A DNA stretch of 64,000 nucleotides from Burkholderia sp. BCC0322 (lineage in GTDB: Bacteria; Pseudomonadota; Gammaproteobacteria; Burkholderiales; Burkholderiaceae), in the NCBI RefSeq assembly GCF_902833045.1, contig NZ_CADFDU010000009.1:186001-250000 (forward strand), written 5' to 3'. Positions 1-8,169 of this stretch are shown here, one piece after another. The notes below the pieces were generated by a model that did not search any database, was not told the DNA's origin, and saw nothing but the letters and a program-made list of their open reading frames with translations. A program made the translations under genes and the position numbers. Numbering within the stretch: position 1 is the first letter of the stretch; each line of letters starts with the position of its first letter.

Positions 1-1
1 C

Positions 2-217
2 GGTCATCCGGGCCGCCACTACCGCTGCGCGACCCGCGAACCCGGCGCGCCGTACCGCAGCCCGCGCGCGTTCGTGCGCGACACGCCCGCGGTCGACGGA
101 TCGTGGTGGACCTGCTGGCGCGACTGGCTGCGCGCGCGCTCGTCGGGCGACGTGCCGGCCCGCACGCCGGCCGCCGGGCTCGCCGCGGCGCCCGGCACCT
201 ACGTGCTCGAGACATGA
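2..217 (+). CDS. PHA synthase-like alpha/beta hydrolase, C-terminal end (partial)
   Basis: This is the last 71 codons of a gene that begins left of the window. The reading frame ends with a short Trp-rich block (GSWWTCWRDWL), a Pro/Ala linker and APGTYVLET before TGA. That ending is typical of class I poly(3-hydroxyalkanoate) synthases and their hydrolase-like relatives, which polymerise hydroxyacyl-CoA into storage granules. The catalytic Cys-Asp-His part lies outside, so activity cannot be judged. The stop codon overlaps the ATG of the next gene (ATGA), so the two are probably translated together. A PHA gene beside a phosphotransacylase and an alcohol dehydrogenase fits reductant disposal under low oxygen. 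Confidence 0.7.
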   Translation, partial: GHPGRHYRCATREPGAPYRSPRAFVRDTPAVDGSWWTCWRDWLRARSSGDVPARTPAAGLAAAPGTYVLET

Positions 218-1206
218 ACGGGCACCGGCATCCGGGTGCGTGCGGCGGCGCGTGCCTGCCCGGCCTGCTGCCGCGCACGGATGGCGCATTGCCCGGGCTG
301 ATCGCGCGCGCATGCCACGCGCCGCCGCTGGTCGTGGCCGTCGTGCATCCGTGCGACGCAACCAGCCTCGTCGCGCTGGCCGAACTCGGCGCGTCGCCGC
401 TGGGGGCCGCGATCGAGCCGTTGATCGTCGCGCCGCGCGCCAGGGTGCTGCGGGTCGCGCACGACGCGGGCGTCGACCTTTCGCGCTGGACGATCGAGGA
501 CGTGCCGCACAGCCATGCGGCGGCGGCCCGCGCGGTCGAACTCGCGGCGGCCGGCCGCGCCGGCGCGCTGATGAAGGGCAGCCTGCATACGGACGAGCTG
601 ATGGGCGCCGTCGTCGCCGCCGAATCGGGGCTGCGCACGGACAAGCGCATGTCCCACTGTTTCCTGATCGAGACGCCGGCGTATCCGCGGCCGTTCATCC
701 TGACCGACGCGGCGGTGAACATCGCGCCGGACCTCGCGCAGAAGGCGGCCATCACGCAGAACGCGATCGACGTCGCGCATGCGCTGGGCGTGGCGTGCCC
801 GCGCGTGGCCGTGCTGTGCGCGGTCGAGACCGTCAATCCGGCGATGCGCTCGACGCTCGATGCGGCGGCGCTCGCGAAGATGGCCGAACGCGGCCAGCTC
901 ACGGGCGCGATCGTCGACGGCCCGCTCGCGTTCGACAACGCGATCTCGCTGCGGGCGGCGCGCGACAAGGGGATCGATTCGCCCGTCGCCGGCTGCGCCG
1001 ACATCCTGGTCGTACCCGATATCGAAGCGGGCAACCTGCTCGCGAAGCAGCTCGAATACCTGGGCGGCGCCGTCAGCGCCGGCATCGTCGCCGGCGCGCG
1101 CGTGCCGATCGTGCTGACGAGCCGCGCCGACGGCGCGGCCGTCCGGGTCGCATCCTGCGCACTCGCGATGGTGCTGGCGCAGGTGCGCGATGCGCCGCAG
1201 TCCTGA
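214..1206 (+). CDS. Phosphate acetyl/butyryltransferase family protein
   Basis: A 330-residue protein of the PTA/PTB family, which swaps CoA for phosphate on short acyl groups (acyl-CoA + Pi to acyl-phosphate + CoA). Visible family blocks are GRAGALMKGSLHTDELM near residue 115 and the C-terminal ADILVVPDIEAGNLLAKQL, followed by a Gly/Ala-rich segment. The length is right for the single-domain enzymes found beside acetate or butyrate kinases. I start it at the ATG overlapping the upstream stop rather than at 103, because the longer version would run through the coding end of the PHA-synthase-like gene. No kinase partner is in the window. With an alcohol dehydrogenase next door it probably takes part in fermentative or acyl-CoA overflow metabolism; the exact substrate is not determined. 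Confidence 0.8.
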   Translation: MNGHRHPGACGGACLPGLLPRTDGALPGLIARACHAPPLVVAVVHPCDATSLVALAELGASPLGAAIEPLIVAPRARVLRVAHDAGVDLSRWTIEDVPHSHAAAARAVELAAAGRAGALMKGSLHTDELMGAVVAAESGLRTDKRMSHCFLIETPAYPRPFILTDAAVNIAPDLAQKAAITQNAIDVAHALGVACPRVAVLCAVETVNPAMRSTLDAAALAKMAERGQLTGAIVDGPLAFDNAISLRAARDKGIDSPVAGCADILVVPDIEAGNLLAKQLEYLGGAVSAGIVAGARVPIVLTSRADGAAVRVASCALAMVLAQVRDAPQS

Positions 1207-1247
1207 TGAACGAACCTGCCACCCTTTCTTTCGATGGAGGAACCGCA

Positions 1248-2288
1248 ATGAAAGCACTTGTCTACCACGGACCCGGGCGCAAGGCGCTCGAGGAACGGCC
1301 CAGGCCGGAACTGCAGTCGCCGACCGACGCGCTCGTGCGCGTGACGCGCACGACGATCTGCGGCACCGACCTGCACATCCTCAAGGGCGACGTGCCGACC
1401 TGCGAACCCGGCCGCATTCTCGGCCACGAAGGGGTCGGGATCGTCGAACAGGTCGGCGCCGCCGTCGACGCGCTGAAGCCGGGCGACCACGTGTTGATTT
1501 CCTGCATCTCGTCGTGCGGCCGCTGCGAATATTGCCGGCGCGGCCTGTATTCGCACTGCGAGACCGGCGGCTGGATCCTCGGAAACCGGATCGACGGCAC
1601 GCAGGCCGAGTACGTGCGCATTCCGCACGCGCAGACGAGCCTGTACCGGATTCCGCCGGGCGCGGACGAGGAGGCGCTCGTGATGCTGTCCGACATCCTG
1701 CCGACCGGGTTCGAATGCGGCGTGCTGAACGGCAAGGTGCAGCCCGGTTGCTCGGTCGCGATCGTCGGCGCGGGCCCGATCGGGCTGGCGGCACTGCTGA
1801 CCGCGCAGTTCTACTCGCCCGCGCAGATCATCATGATCGATCCGGACAGCAACCGGCTGGAGGTCGCGCGGCGCTTCGGCGCGACCGATTGCCTGGACGG
1901 CCGCAGCGGCGACCCGGTGGCGGAAGTCATGAAGCTGACCGACGGCGTCGGCGTGGATTGCGCGATCGAGGCGGTCGGGATTCCGGCGACGTTCGAGATG
2001 TGCACGTCACTGGTGGCGCCGGGCGGCGTGGTCGCGAACGTCGGCGTGCACGGCGTCAAGGCCGATCTGCACCTGGAGAAGCTGTGGGATCGCAACATCT
2101 CGATCACGACCCGGCTCGTCGACACGGTCAGCACGCCGATGCTGCTGAAGACCGTGCGCGCCGGGCGCCTCGATCCGAAACGCCTGATCACGCACCGGTT
2201 CTCGCTCGACGACGTCGAGCGCGCGTACGACACGTTCGGCCGCGCGGCGCAGACGCAGGCGCTGAAGGTCATTATCGAAGTCGGCTGA
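1248..2288 (+). CDS. Zinc-dependent alcohol dehydrogenase, MDR family
   Basis: A 346-residue medium-chain dehydrogenase/reductase that oxidises alcohols or reduces aldehydes with NAD(P)H. Catalytic-zinc ligands are visible as Cys38 (TTICGTD) and His60-Glu61 (GHE). The structural zinc site is Cys90, Cys93, Cys96 and Cys104. The Rossmann motif GAGPIG lies near residue 173. A GGAGG-type ribosome site sits 8 bases before the ATG; the open frame extends far upstream but has no similarity there. It follows the phosphotransacylase by 41 bases, so the two are likely co-transcribed. The preceding acyl-CoA-handling genes suggest disposal of reducing equivalents as alcohol, but substrate specificity cannot be read from sequence. 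Confidence 0.85.
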   Translation: MKALVYHGPGRKALEERPRPELQSPTDALVRVTRTTICGTDLHILKGDVPTCEPGRILGHEGVGIVEQVGAAVDALKPGDHVLISCISSCGRCEYCRRGLYSHCETGGWILGNRIDGTQAEYVRIPHAQTSLYRIPPGADEEALVMLSDILPTGFECGVLNGKVQPGCSVAIVGAGPIGLAALLTAQFYSPAQIIMIDPDSNRLEVARRFGATDCLDGRSGDPVAEVMKLTDGVGVDCAIEAVGIPATFEMCTSLVAPGGVVANVGVHGVKADLHLEKLWDRNISITTRLVDTVSTPMLLKTVRAGRLDPKRLITHRFSLDDVERAYDTFGRAAQTQALKVIIEVG

Positions 2289-2475
2289 TGGCCGGGGCGC
2301 GTGGCGGGAACCGGCATGCGCTTTCGCCGGATCGTGTCGGTCCCCGGGCTCCGCGCGCGATCGGGCGACGGCGCCCCCGTGACGATCGCGGGAAGAGCGT
2401 TTGACGTTCACACGCACGCCATTGCGATCCGGCGTGTCGAAGAGGGCAACGCAGGCTCGCCGGCAAGCGGCGTCG

Positions 2476-3174
2476 CTAGCACACGGGTATGTCCAGACGA
2501 TAGCCCCATGTGTCGGTCACGATGTGCCTGGGATGAGCCGGATCGCGCTCGAGCTTTTGTCGAAGATGTCCGACATACACGCGGAGATAATGGTGATTCG
2601 TCGTGCGTGAGGATCCCCATATCTCCGCCAGCAACTGCTCGTGTGTCAGCACCCGTCCCGGATACTGGGCCAGTAACGCAAGGAGGCGATACTCCGTTCG
2701 GCTCAGGTGAACCGGCTGGCCTTCACGCAAGACCGTGCGCTTGCCAAGGTCGACTTCCACGCCACTGAAACAAACGATGCCATGCGACGGGAGCGAACCC
2801 GTTGCCTGCCGCCGAAGGTGGGCGTGAATTCGAGCAACGAGTTCAGGGGCGCCAAACGGTTTGGTCAAATAGTCGTCCGCACCGGCATCGAGCGCGGCAA
2901 CTTTGTCCGTCTCTCGATTCCTCGACGACAAGATGATCAGCAAGGCAGACGACGATCGGCGAATTTCCCGAATCAGTTCCAGACCGTCCATATCGGGCAC
3001 GTCGATATCGGCGATCACGAAATCCGGGTGTCGCCGCTCGATCTCCGCGAGCCCGCTTGCACCGGCATCCGCCGGAAAAACAGATCCTCCGTCCGCTTCG
3101 AGCGCCACACGGACGAAGTGCCGGATACCGGCGTCGTTGTCGATCACGATGCCGGTTACGCGGGGTTCGTTCAT
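2476..3174 (-). CDS. kdpE: KdpE-like OmpR-family response regulator with altered acidic pocket
   Basis: A 232-residue two-domain regulator: receiver (about 1-120) and OmpR-type winged helix (about 130-230, ending in WGYRLDIPVC). The phosphoacceptor is Asp56 (ADIDVPDMDG), and the conserved Lys lies in YLTKPF. The metal-binding acidic pocket reads Ile-Asp12-Asn13-Asp14, where KdpE proteins normally have Glu/Asp-Asp, so the second acid is replaced by Asn. It starts 20 bases after the kdpC stop, where a kdpD sensor kinase gene would normally stand; none is present. Its base composition looks less GC-rich than its surroundings. KdpE proteins activate kdpFABC under potassium limitation. Here the sensor must be elsewhere or the regulator is no longer controlled by phosphorylation in the usual way. 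Confidence 0.85.
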   Translation of the reverse strand: MNEPRVTGIVIDNDAGIRHFVRVALEADGGSVFPADAGASGLAEIERRHPDFVIADIDVPDMDGLELIREIRRSSSALLIILSSRNRETDKVAALDAGADDYLTKPFGAPELVARIHAHLRRQATGSLPSHGIVCFSGVEVDLGKRTVLREGQPVHLSRTEYRLLALLAQYPGRVLTHEQLLAEIWGSSRTTNHHYLRVYVGHLRQKLERDPAHPRHIVTDTWGYRLDIPVC

Positions 3175-3193
3175 GTCCGGGCATATCGACGGT

Positions 3194-3775
3194 TCAACGC
3201 ATCGGCTTCAACTCGTCAAGCGCGAGATTCAACTGCAGCACATTGACCCGCGGCTCTCCCAGCACCGCAAGCTGGCGTCCTGACGTGTGTTCGGCGATCA
3301 ACCGGTAGATCTGATCGACCGGCAGGCCGCGCGCCTTCGCGACCCGTTCCGCCTGATAAGCGGCGGCGGCCGGCGTGATGTCCGGATCGAGGCCGCTACC
3401 CGAAGACGTCACCAGATCGACCGGGAGCGGCTTCGTCGTGTCGGTTCCTGCGGCCTTGAGGGCGTCGATTCGACCTTTGACCTCGTCGGCCAGTGCGGGG
3501 TTGGTCGGCCCGAGATTCGAACCGCTCGAACCGGACGCATTATAGGGATTCGGCGTGGTCGCGGAGAGGCGCCCCCAAAAGTAGTGCGCCGCATCGAATT
3601 GCTGGCCGATGTGCGCAGAGCCGACGGTCTTGCCGTTCTTCGTCAACAGACTGCCGTTCGCCTGCCACGGAAACACGGCCTGGCCGATGGCGGTCACCAC
3701 GAGTGGATAAATGCCGCCCGTCACCACGGTCAGCAGCGCGAACAACACGATTACCGGTCGAATGACTGTTTGCAT
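3194..3775 (-). CDS. kdpC: Potassium-transporting ATPase subunit C
   Basis: A 193-residue KdpC, the inner-membrane subunit that stabilises the KdpFABC potassium pump and helps ATP binding. There is one N-terminal membrane helix ([20 protein letters not shown]), then the family blocks GSALIGQ-like GSAHIGQQF and [15 protein letters not shown], and a C-terminal [22 protein letters not shown]. All are hallmarks of the subunit and the length is normal. It follows kdpB by 21 bases in the kdp operon. Confidence 0.95.
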   Translation of the reverse strand: MQTVIRPVIVLFALLTVVTGGIYPLVVTAIGQAVFPWQANGSLLTKNGKTVGSAHIGQQFDAAHYFWGRLSATTPNPYNASGSSGSNLGPTNPALADEVKGRIDALKAAGTDTTKPLPVDLVTSSGSGLDPDITPAAAAYQAERVAKARGLPVDQIYRLIAEHTSGRQLAVLGEPRVNVLQLNLALDELKPMR

Positions 3776-3796
3776 GATGTATGCCTCTTCAATCCT

Positions 3797-5926
3797 TCAA
3801 GCCCATCCGCACGCGGTCAGGATCATGTCGATCAGCTTGATGAACGGGAACGGCAGCGCAATGCCGCCCAGCCCATAGATCAACAGGTTTCGACGCAGCA
3901 GCGATGCCGCCCCGAGTGGCCGGTATTTGACGCCCTTGAGCGCGAGCGGGATCAGCGCCACGATGATCAACGCGTTGAAAATCACCGCCGACAGAATGGC
4001 GGACGACGGCGACGTCAGCCGCATCACGTCCAGCACGCGCAGTTGCGGATAGGTGGTTGCAAATGCCGCCGGAATGATTGCGAAGTACTTGGCGACGTCG
4101 TTCGCGATCGAGAACGTCGTCAGCGAGCCACGCGTCATCAGCATCTGCTTGCCGATCTCGACCACCTCGATCAGCTTGGTCGGATTCGAATCGAGATCGA
4201 CCATGTTGCCGGCTTCCTTCGCGGCCTGCGTGCCGGTGTTCATCGCGACCGCCACGTCGGCCTGCGCGAGCGCCGGCGCGTCGTTGGTGCCGTCGCCTGT
4301 CATCGCGACGAGGCGGCCAGCGGCCTGGTGTTCGCGGATCGTCGCGAGCTTGGTTTCCGGCGTCGCTTCCGCGAGGAAATCGTCGACCCCCGCTTCCGCC
4401 GCGATCGCCGCGGCCGTCAGCCGGTTGTCGCCCGTCACCATCACGGTCTTGATGCCCATCTTGCGCAGCTCCGCGAAGCGCTCCTTGATGCCGCCTTTCA
4501 CGATGTCCTTCAGTTCGATCGCCCCGAGCGCACGCGCGAAGCCGTCGTGCAACTCCGCCACCACGAGCGGCGTGCTGCCGCGCCGCGCAATATCCGCGAC
4601 GATCTGGTCGACGTCGGCAGGAAAACGCCCCCCGCGCCCCTCGACGTAGTGTTTGATCGCATCGGCCGCACCCTTGCGAATTTCCCGATCCGGCAGATCG
4701 ACCCCGCTCATGCGGGTCTGTGCACTGAACGATAAAAAGACCGGGTGCAGAGCGGTCATGTCGCGCTGGCGAATGTTGAATCTCTGTTTCGCCAGAATGA
4801 CGATGCTGCGGCCTTCCGGCGTCTCGTCGGAGAGCGACGCCAGTTGTGCTGCATCGGCCAGCGTCTCCTCGGTCACGTTCATCACCGGAAAGAAGGCAGC
4901 CGCCTGGCGATTGCCCAGCGTGATCGTGCCGGTCTTGTCGAGCAGCAGCACGTCGACGTCGCCGGCGGCTTCCACCGCACGGCCCGACGTCGCGATCACG
5001 TTCGCCTGCATCATCCGGCTCATCCCGGCCACGCCGATCGCGGACAGGAGGCCGCCGATCGTCGTCGGGATCAGGCACACGAGCAGCGCGACGAGCGCGG
5101 TAATGGTGACTGCGTGCCCGGCCTTTACCGCTGCAACAGAGAAGATCGAGAATGGCAGCAGCGTGGCAGTCGCCAGCAACAGCACGATCGTCAGCGCGAC
5201 GAGCAGGATCGTCAGCGCGATCTCGTTCGGCGTCTTCTGGCGTTTCGCGCCTTCGACCATTGCGATCATCCGATCGAGGAACGCCTCGCCCGGGTTCGCC
5301 GTCACCCGGACAACGATCCAGTCGGACAGCACACGCGTGCCGCCCGTCACCGACGAGAAGTCGCCGCCGGACTCACGGATCACCGGTGCGGACTCGCCGG
5401 TGATTGCCGACTCGTCGACCGACGCGACGCCTTCGATCACCTCGCCGTCGGCAGGGATCGTGTCCCCGGTCTCGACAAGCACGACGTCGTCCCTGCGAAG
5501 ATCGCTCGCCGCCATGATGCGGACCGGCGATTTGGGATGAGGTCCCTCCAGTTTCTTCGCCATCACATCATGACGTGCCGCGCGCAGCGATGCCGCCTGC
5601 GCCTTCGAGCGTCCTTCCGCGAGCGCCTCGGCAAAGTTCGCGAACAGCACCGTGAACCACAGCCAGAGTGCGACCGCGAGGATGAAGCCCGCTGGTGCCT
5701 CAGCTTCGCCTCGCAACGCGGCGATCCACAAGACGGTTGTCAGGATGCTGCCGACATACACGGAGAACATCACCGGATTGCGCAGCTGCGTGCGTGGCGC
5801 CAGCTTGCGAAATGAATCCACCAGCGCAGGCCGAACAATCGCCAGATCGAACATCGACCGCGCGGCGAGCCGCGCGTGGCCGAGGTTGTCTTTCTGATGC
5901 GTTGGCTGTTGGGTATCGATAGTCAT
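3797..5926 (-). CDS. kdpB: Potassium-transporting P-type ATPase subunit B
   Basis: A 709-residue P-type ATPase, the catalytic subunit of the KdpFABC high-affinity potassium pump in the inner membrane. The phosphorylation motif DKTGTI carries the catalytic Asp at residue 330. TGES lies in the actuator domain, and [11 protein letters not shown] marks the hinge of the phosphorylation domain. Several hydrophobic helices flank these. The N terminus is slightly longer than in many KdpB proteins, with a hydrophilic extension ([20 protein letters not shown]). It sits 21 bases after kdpA and before kdpC in one transcription unit. Confidence 0.95.
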   Translation of the reverse strand: MTIDTQQPTHQKDNLGHARLAARSMFDLAIVRPALVDSFRKLAPRTQLRNPVMFSVYVGSILTTVLWIAALRGEAEAPAGFILAVALWLWFTVLFANFAEALAEGRSKAQAASLRAARHDVMAKKLEGPHPKSPVRIMAASDLRRDDVVLVETGDTIPADGEVIEGVASVDESAITGESAPVIRESGGDFSSVTGGTRVLSDWIVVRVTANPGEAFLDRMIAMVEGAKRQKTPNEIALTILLVALTIVLLLATATLLPFSIFSVAAVKAGHAVTITALVALLVCLIPTTIGGLLSAIGVAGMSRMMQANVIATSGRAVEAAGDVDVLLLDKTGTITLGNRQAAAFFPVMNVTEETLADAAQLASLSDETPEGRSIVILAKQRFNIRQRDMTALHPVFLSFSAQTRMSGVDLPDREIRKGAADAIKHYVEGRGGRFPADVDQIVADIARRGSTPLVVAELHDGFARALGAIELKDIVKGGIKERFAELRKMGIKTVMVTGDNRLTAAAIAAEAGVDDFLAEATPETKLATIREHQAAGRLVAMTGDGTNDAPALAQADVAVAMNTGTQAAKEAGNMVDLDSNPTKLIEVVEIGKQMLMTRGSLTTFSIANDVAKYFAIIPAAFATTYPQLRVLDVMRLTSPSSAILSAVIFNALIIVALIPLALKGVKYRPLGAASLLRRNLLIYGLGGIALPFPFIKLIDMILTACGWA

Positions 5927-5947
5927 ACGGACCTCGTCATTCGAACG

Positions 5948-7756
5948 TCAGTGCCCCGCGATCATCATCAGATGCTCGACGACGGGCCCGAGCGCCAATG
6001 CAGGCACATACGTGAGCGCACCAACGAGTATCACCGTGCCGAGCAGCAGGATCACGAACAAGGGTCCATGAGTCGGGAGCGTGCCTGCCGTGACCGCGAT
6101 GCGCTTCTTCTCCGCAAGCGAGCCCGCGATCGCCAGGACCGGAACGATCGTGCCAAGGCGGCCGAACCACATCACGACGGCGAGCGTCACGTTATAGAAA
6201 GGCGTATTGACGGACAGGCCCGCGAACGCGCTGCCGTTGTTGTTGGCCGCCGAACTGTACGCATAAAGAATCTCGGAAAAGCCATGCGGCCCGGGATTGG
6301 CGATCCCCGCCACACCCGCTGCGGACAATACGGCGATCGACGCACCGACCAGCACAAGCAACGGCGTCAGCAGCACCGCGATCGACACCATCTTCATCTC
6401 GTAGGATTCGATCTTCTTGCCGATGTATTCGGGCGTCCGCCCGATCATCAGACCGGCAACGAACACCGCGAGCAGCGCAAAGATCAGCATGCCGTACAGT
6501 CCGGAACCGACACCGCCATAGATGACTTCGCCGAGCTGGATCAACAGCAGCGGCACGAACCCGCCGAGCGGCGTCAGTGAATCGTGCATGTTGTTGACTG
6601 CGCCGCACGAAGCTGACGTCGTTGCGACAGTGAAGATCCCCGACTGTGCGATACCGAACCGCGTCTCCTTGCCTTCCATGTTGCCGCCGTCCTGAAGCGC
6701 GGAAGCCTGCTGATCGACATGCAACGTACTCAGGACGGGATTGCCCGCCTGCTCGGCGGAGATCTCGCCCCAGCACGCAATCGCGAACGCGATGGTCATC
6801 GCGGCGAGTATCGCGTAGCCTTGACGCCGATCCCCGACGGTTCGTCCGAACACGACGCAAAGTGAGGCCGGGATGACCAGCATCGCAATCATTTGCACGA
6901 AGTTGGCGAACGGAGTCGGGTTTTCGTAGGGATGCGCCGAGTTCGCGTTGAAGAACCCGCCGCCGTTCGTACCCAGCATCTTGATCGCTTCCTGCGACGC
7001 AACCGGCCCCATCGCAAGCGTCTGCTTGTCGGCCGTGAAGTCGGCCATTACCGGGTTGCCCTTCGCGTCCTTGATCGGGTTGCCTTGCGCATCCGTCTTC
7101 GGAGCCTGGTAGTGCGTGACCTGAAGCGTCGGAACGTCGGTATAGGCCGAGAAATTCTGGATCGCCCCCTGACTCACGAGCAACAACGCGACGATGAACG
7201 CACATGGCGTCAGAACATACAGCGTGATGCGCGTGAGGTCGACCCAGAAATTGCCGACAGTCTTCGAGGTGTGCCGGGCAAACCCGCGAATCAAGGCGAA
7301 CACGACCGCAATGCCCGTCGCCGCGGAGAAAAAGTTCTGCACAGTCAGCGCGGCCATCTGAGTCAGATAGCTGACCGTCTGCTCAGGCGTGTAGTCCTGC
7401 CAGTTCGTATTTGTGACGAAGCTGACCGCCGTATTGAATGCGCCGTCGGGCGTCATCGGGCCGAACGATTGCGGATTGCCCGGCAGCCACTGCTGGATGC
7501 GAAGCACGCCATAGACGACCGCCACGCCAAGCGCGTTGAAGGCAAGCACCGCGATCGCGTAATGCTTCCACGACATCTCCGCACTGGGGTCGACGCCGGC
7601 CAACCGATACAGCGAGGTTTCGATCGGATGCCCGATACGCCGCACGACAACGGACGAACCGTCCAGAACGTTCGCGATATGCCGGCCAAGTGGAATCGCG
7701 AGTGCGATCAATACGACGATATACAGGCCGGTCTGGAGCAAGTTGTTCACGTTCAT
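5948..7756 (-). CDS. kdpA: Potassium-transporting ATPase subunit A
   Basis: A 602-residue polytopic membrane protein, the potassium-selecting channel-like subunit of the Kdp pump. Family blocks include TNTNWQ near residue 110, GTNGGGFFNANSAHP mid-protein, and RTPEYIGKKIE with the following AYSSAANNNGSAFAGL. The start is set at MNVNNLL because this ATG overlaps the kdpF stop (ATGA); the frame runs 25 codons upstream only because it overlaps kdpF. KdpA and KdpF are therefore translationally coupled. Confidence 0.95.
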   Translation of the reverse strand: MNVNNLLQTGLYIVVLIALAIPLGRHIANVLDGSSVVVRRIGHPIETSLYRLAGVDPSAEMSWKHYAIAVLAFNALGVAVVYGVLRIQQWLPGNPQSFGPMTPDGAFNTAVSFVTNTNWQDYTPEQTVSYLTQMAALTVQNFFSAATGIAVVFALIRGFARHTSKTVGNFWVDLTRITLYVLTPCAFIVALLLVSQGAIQNFSAYTDVPTLQVTHYQAPKTDAQGNPIKDAKGNPVMADFTADKQTLAMGPVASQEAIKMLGTNGGGFFNANSAHPYENPTPFANFVQMIAMLVIPASLCVVFGRTVGDRRQGYAILAAMTIAFAIACWGEISAEQAGNPVLSTLHVDQQASALQDGGNMEGKETRFGIAQSGIFTVATTSASCGAVNNMHDSLTPLGGFVPLLLIQLGEVIYGGVGSGLYGMLIFALLAVFVAGLMIGRTPEYIGKKIESYEMKMVSIAVLLTPLLVLVGASIAVLSAAGVAGIANPGPHGFSEILYAYSSAANNNGSAFAGLSVNTPFYNVTLAVVMWFGRLGTIVPVLAIAGSLAEKKRIAVTAGTLPTHGPLFVILLLGTVILVGALTYVPALALGPVVEHLMMIAGH

Positions 7757-7848
7757 TCGAGTTGCTCCGCGCGCAGCAGCGCATAGAGGAGGTAAGCGAA
7801 CAGAATGACCGTCGCCGCTCCCGCGAGCCACATCATCCAGGCAATCAT
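7753..7848 (-). CDS. kdpF: Potassium-transporting ATPase subunit F (31 residues)
   Basis: A 31-residue single-helix membrane peptide (MIAWMMWLAGAATVILFAYL followed by LYALLRAEQLE). This is the usual size and pattern of KdpF, which stabilises the KdpABC complex. It overlaps both neighbours by four bases (ATGA), so peptide, kdpF and kdpA form a tightly coupled start to the operon. Confidence 0.92.
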   Translation of the reverse strand: MIAWMMWLAGAATVILFAYLLYALLRAEQLE

Positions 7849-7949
7849 GGGCGGCCTCCCGATGTGCGGCGCAGCTTGTCGCATCCCACGGCGAGCGCCG
7901 CGATCAAGCCGGCAAACACGACAATGGCGATCAGGTAGACGAGATCCAT
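7845..7949 (-). CDS. 34-residue membrane peptide leading the kdp operon
   Basis: A 34-codon reading frame with a strong ribosome site (GGAGG, eight bases before ATG). It encodes one hydrophobic helix (LVYLIAIVVFAGLIAALAVG) followed by a basic tail (CDKLRRTSGGRP). Its stop overlaps the kdpF start. Similar tiny frames precede kdpF in some other proteobacterial operons as far as I recall, but no function is established. The coupling suggests it acts with, or sets the expression of, the pump. A second small subunit, a leader peptide or a regulator are all possible. Confidence 0.7.
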   Translation of the reverse strand: MDLVYLIAIVVFAGLIAALAVGCDKLRRTSGGRP

Positions 7950-8030
7950 AACGACTCCTCCAAGCGCAATCCTGCTCGTTTCAGCGTATTCAACGCGTCG
8001 TAAATTTCCCGATAAACCGGTGTGAGGCTG

Positions 8031-8048
8031 TGTAAACGCCGCGTAAAA
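8031..8048 (-). promoter_or_regulatory. Phased TTTAC direct repeat upstream of kdp, candidate KdpE site
   Basis: On the minus strand TTTTACGCGGCGTTTACA repeats TTTAC with 11-base spacing, one helical turn. OmpR-family regulators such as KdpE typically bind such direct repeats. It lies about 80 to 100 bases before the first kdp-operon start codon. A further TTTAC occurs downstream near 8010. Binding is inferred. Confidence 0.35.
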
Positions 8049-8049
8049 G

Positions 8050-8072
8050 CGGGGGGCTTTCTCGCGCCCCCG
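8050..8072 (-). terminator. Probable terminator of the MBL-fold RNase gene
   Basis: On the minus strand, CGGGGG pairs with CCCCCG across an 11-base loop and is followed by CTTTTA. It stands between the RNase stop at 8170 and the kdp operon, in the orientation needed to end RNase transcription. Confidence 0.5.
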
Positions 8073-8090
8073 TATTATTTGAAATAATAC
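8072..8090. repeat. 19-base AT-rich perfect palindrome
   Basis: GTATTATTTGAAATAATAC is a perfect inverted repeat with one central base, strikingly AT-rich in this GC-rich region. It lies between the RNase stop and the kdp promoter area, next to the terminator-like hairpin. It may be part of that terminator or an operator. Confidence 0.6.
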
Positions 8091-8169
8091 TTTTGCGTCG
8101 GATGGCTAACTATTTCTGCACCCAGTCCGGTCTATCCCGGTTAGGTTCGGCGAAGTCAAGGAAGCCCCG

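Noticed and set aside
240-1247. The alcohol dehydrogenase frame extended to 240
   Set aside because: It overlaps the phosphotransacylase on the same strand and is Arg-rich noise; the ATG at 1248 has a good ribosome site.
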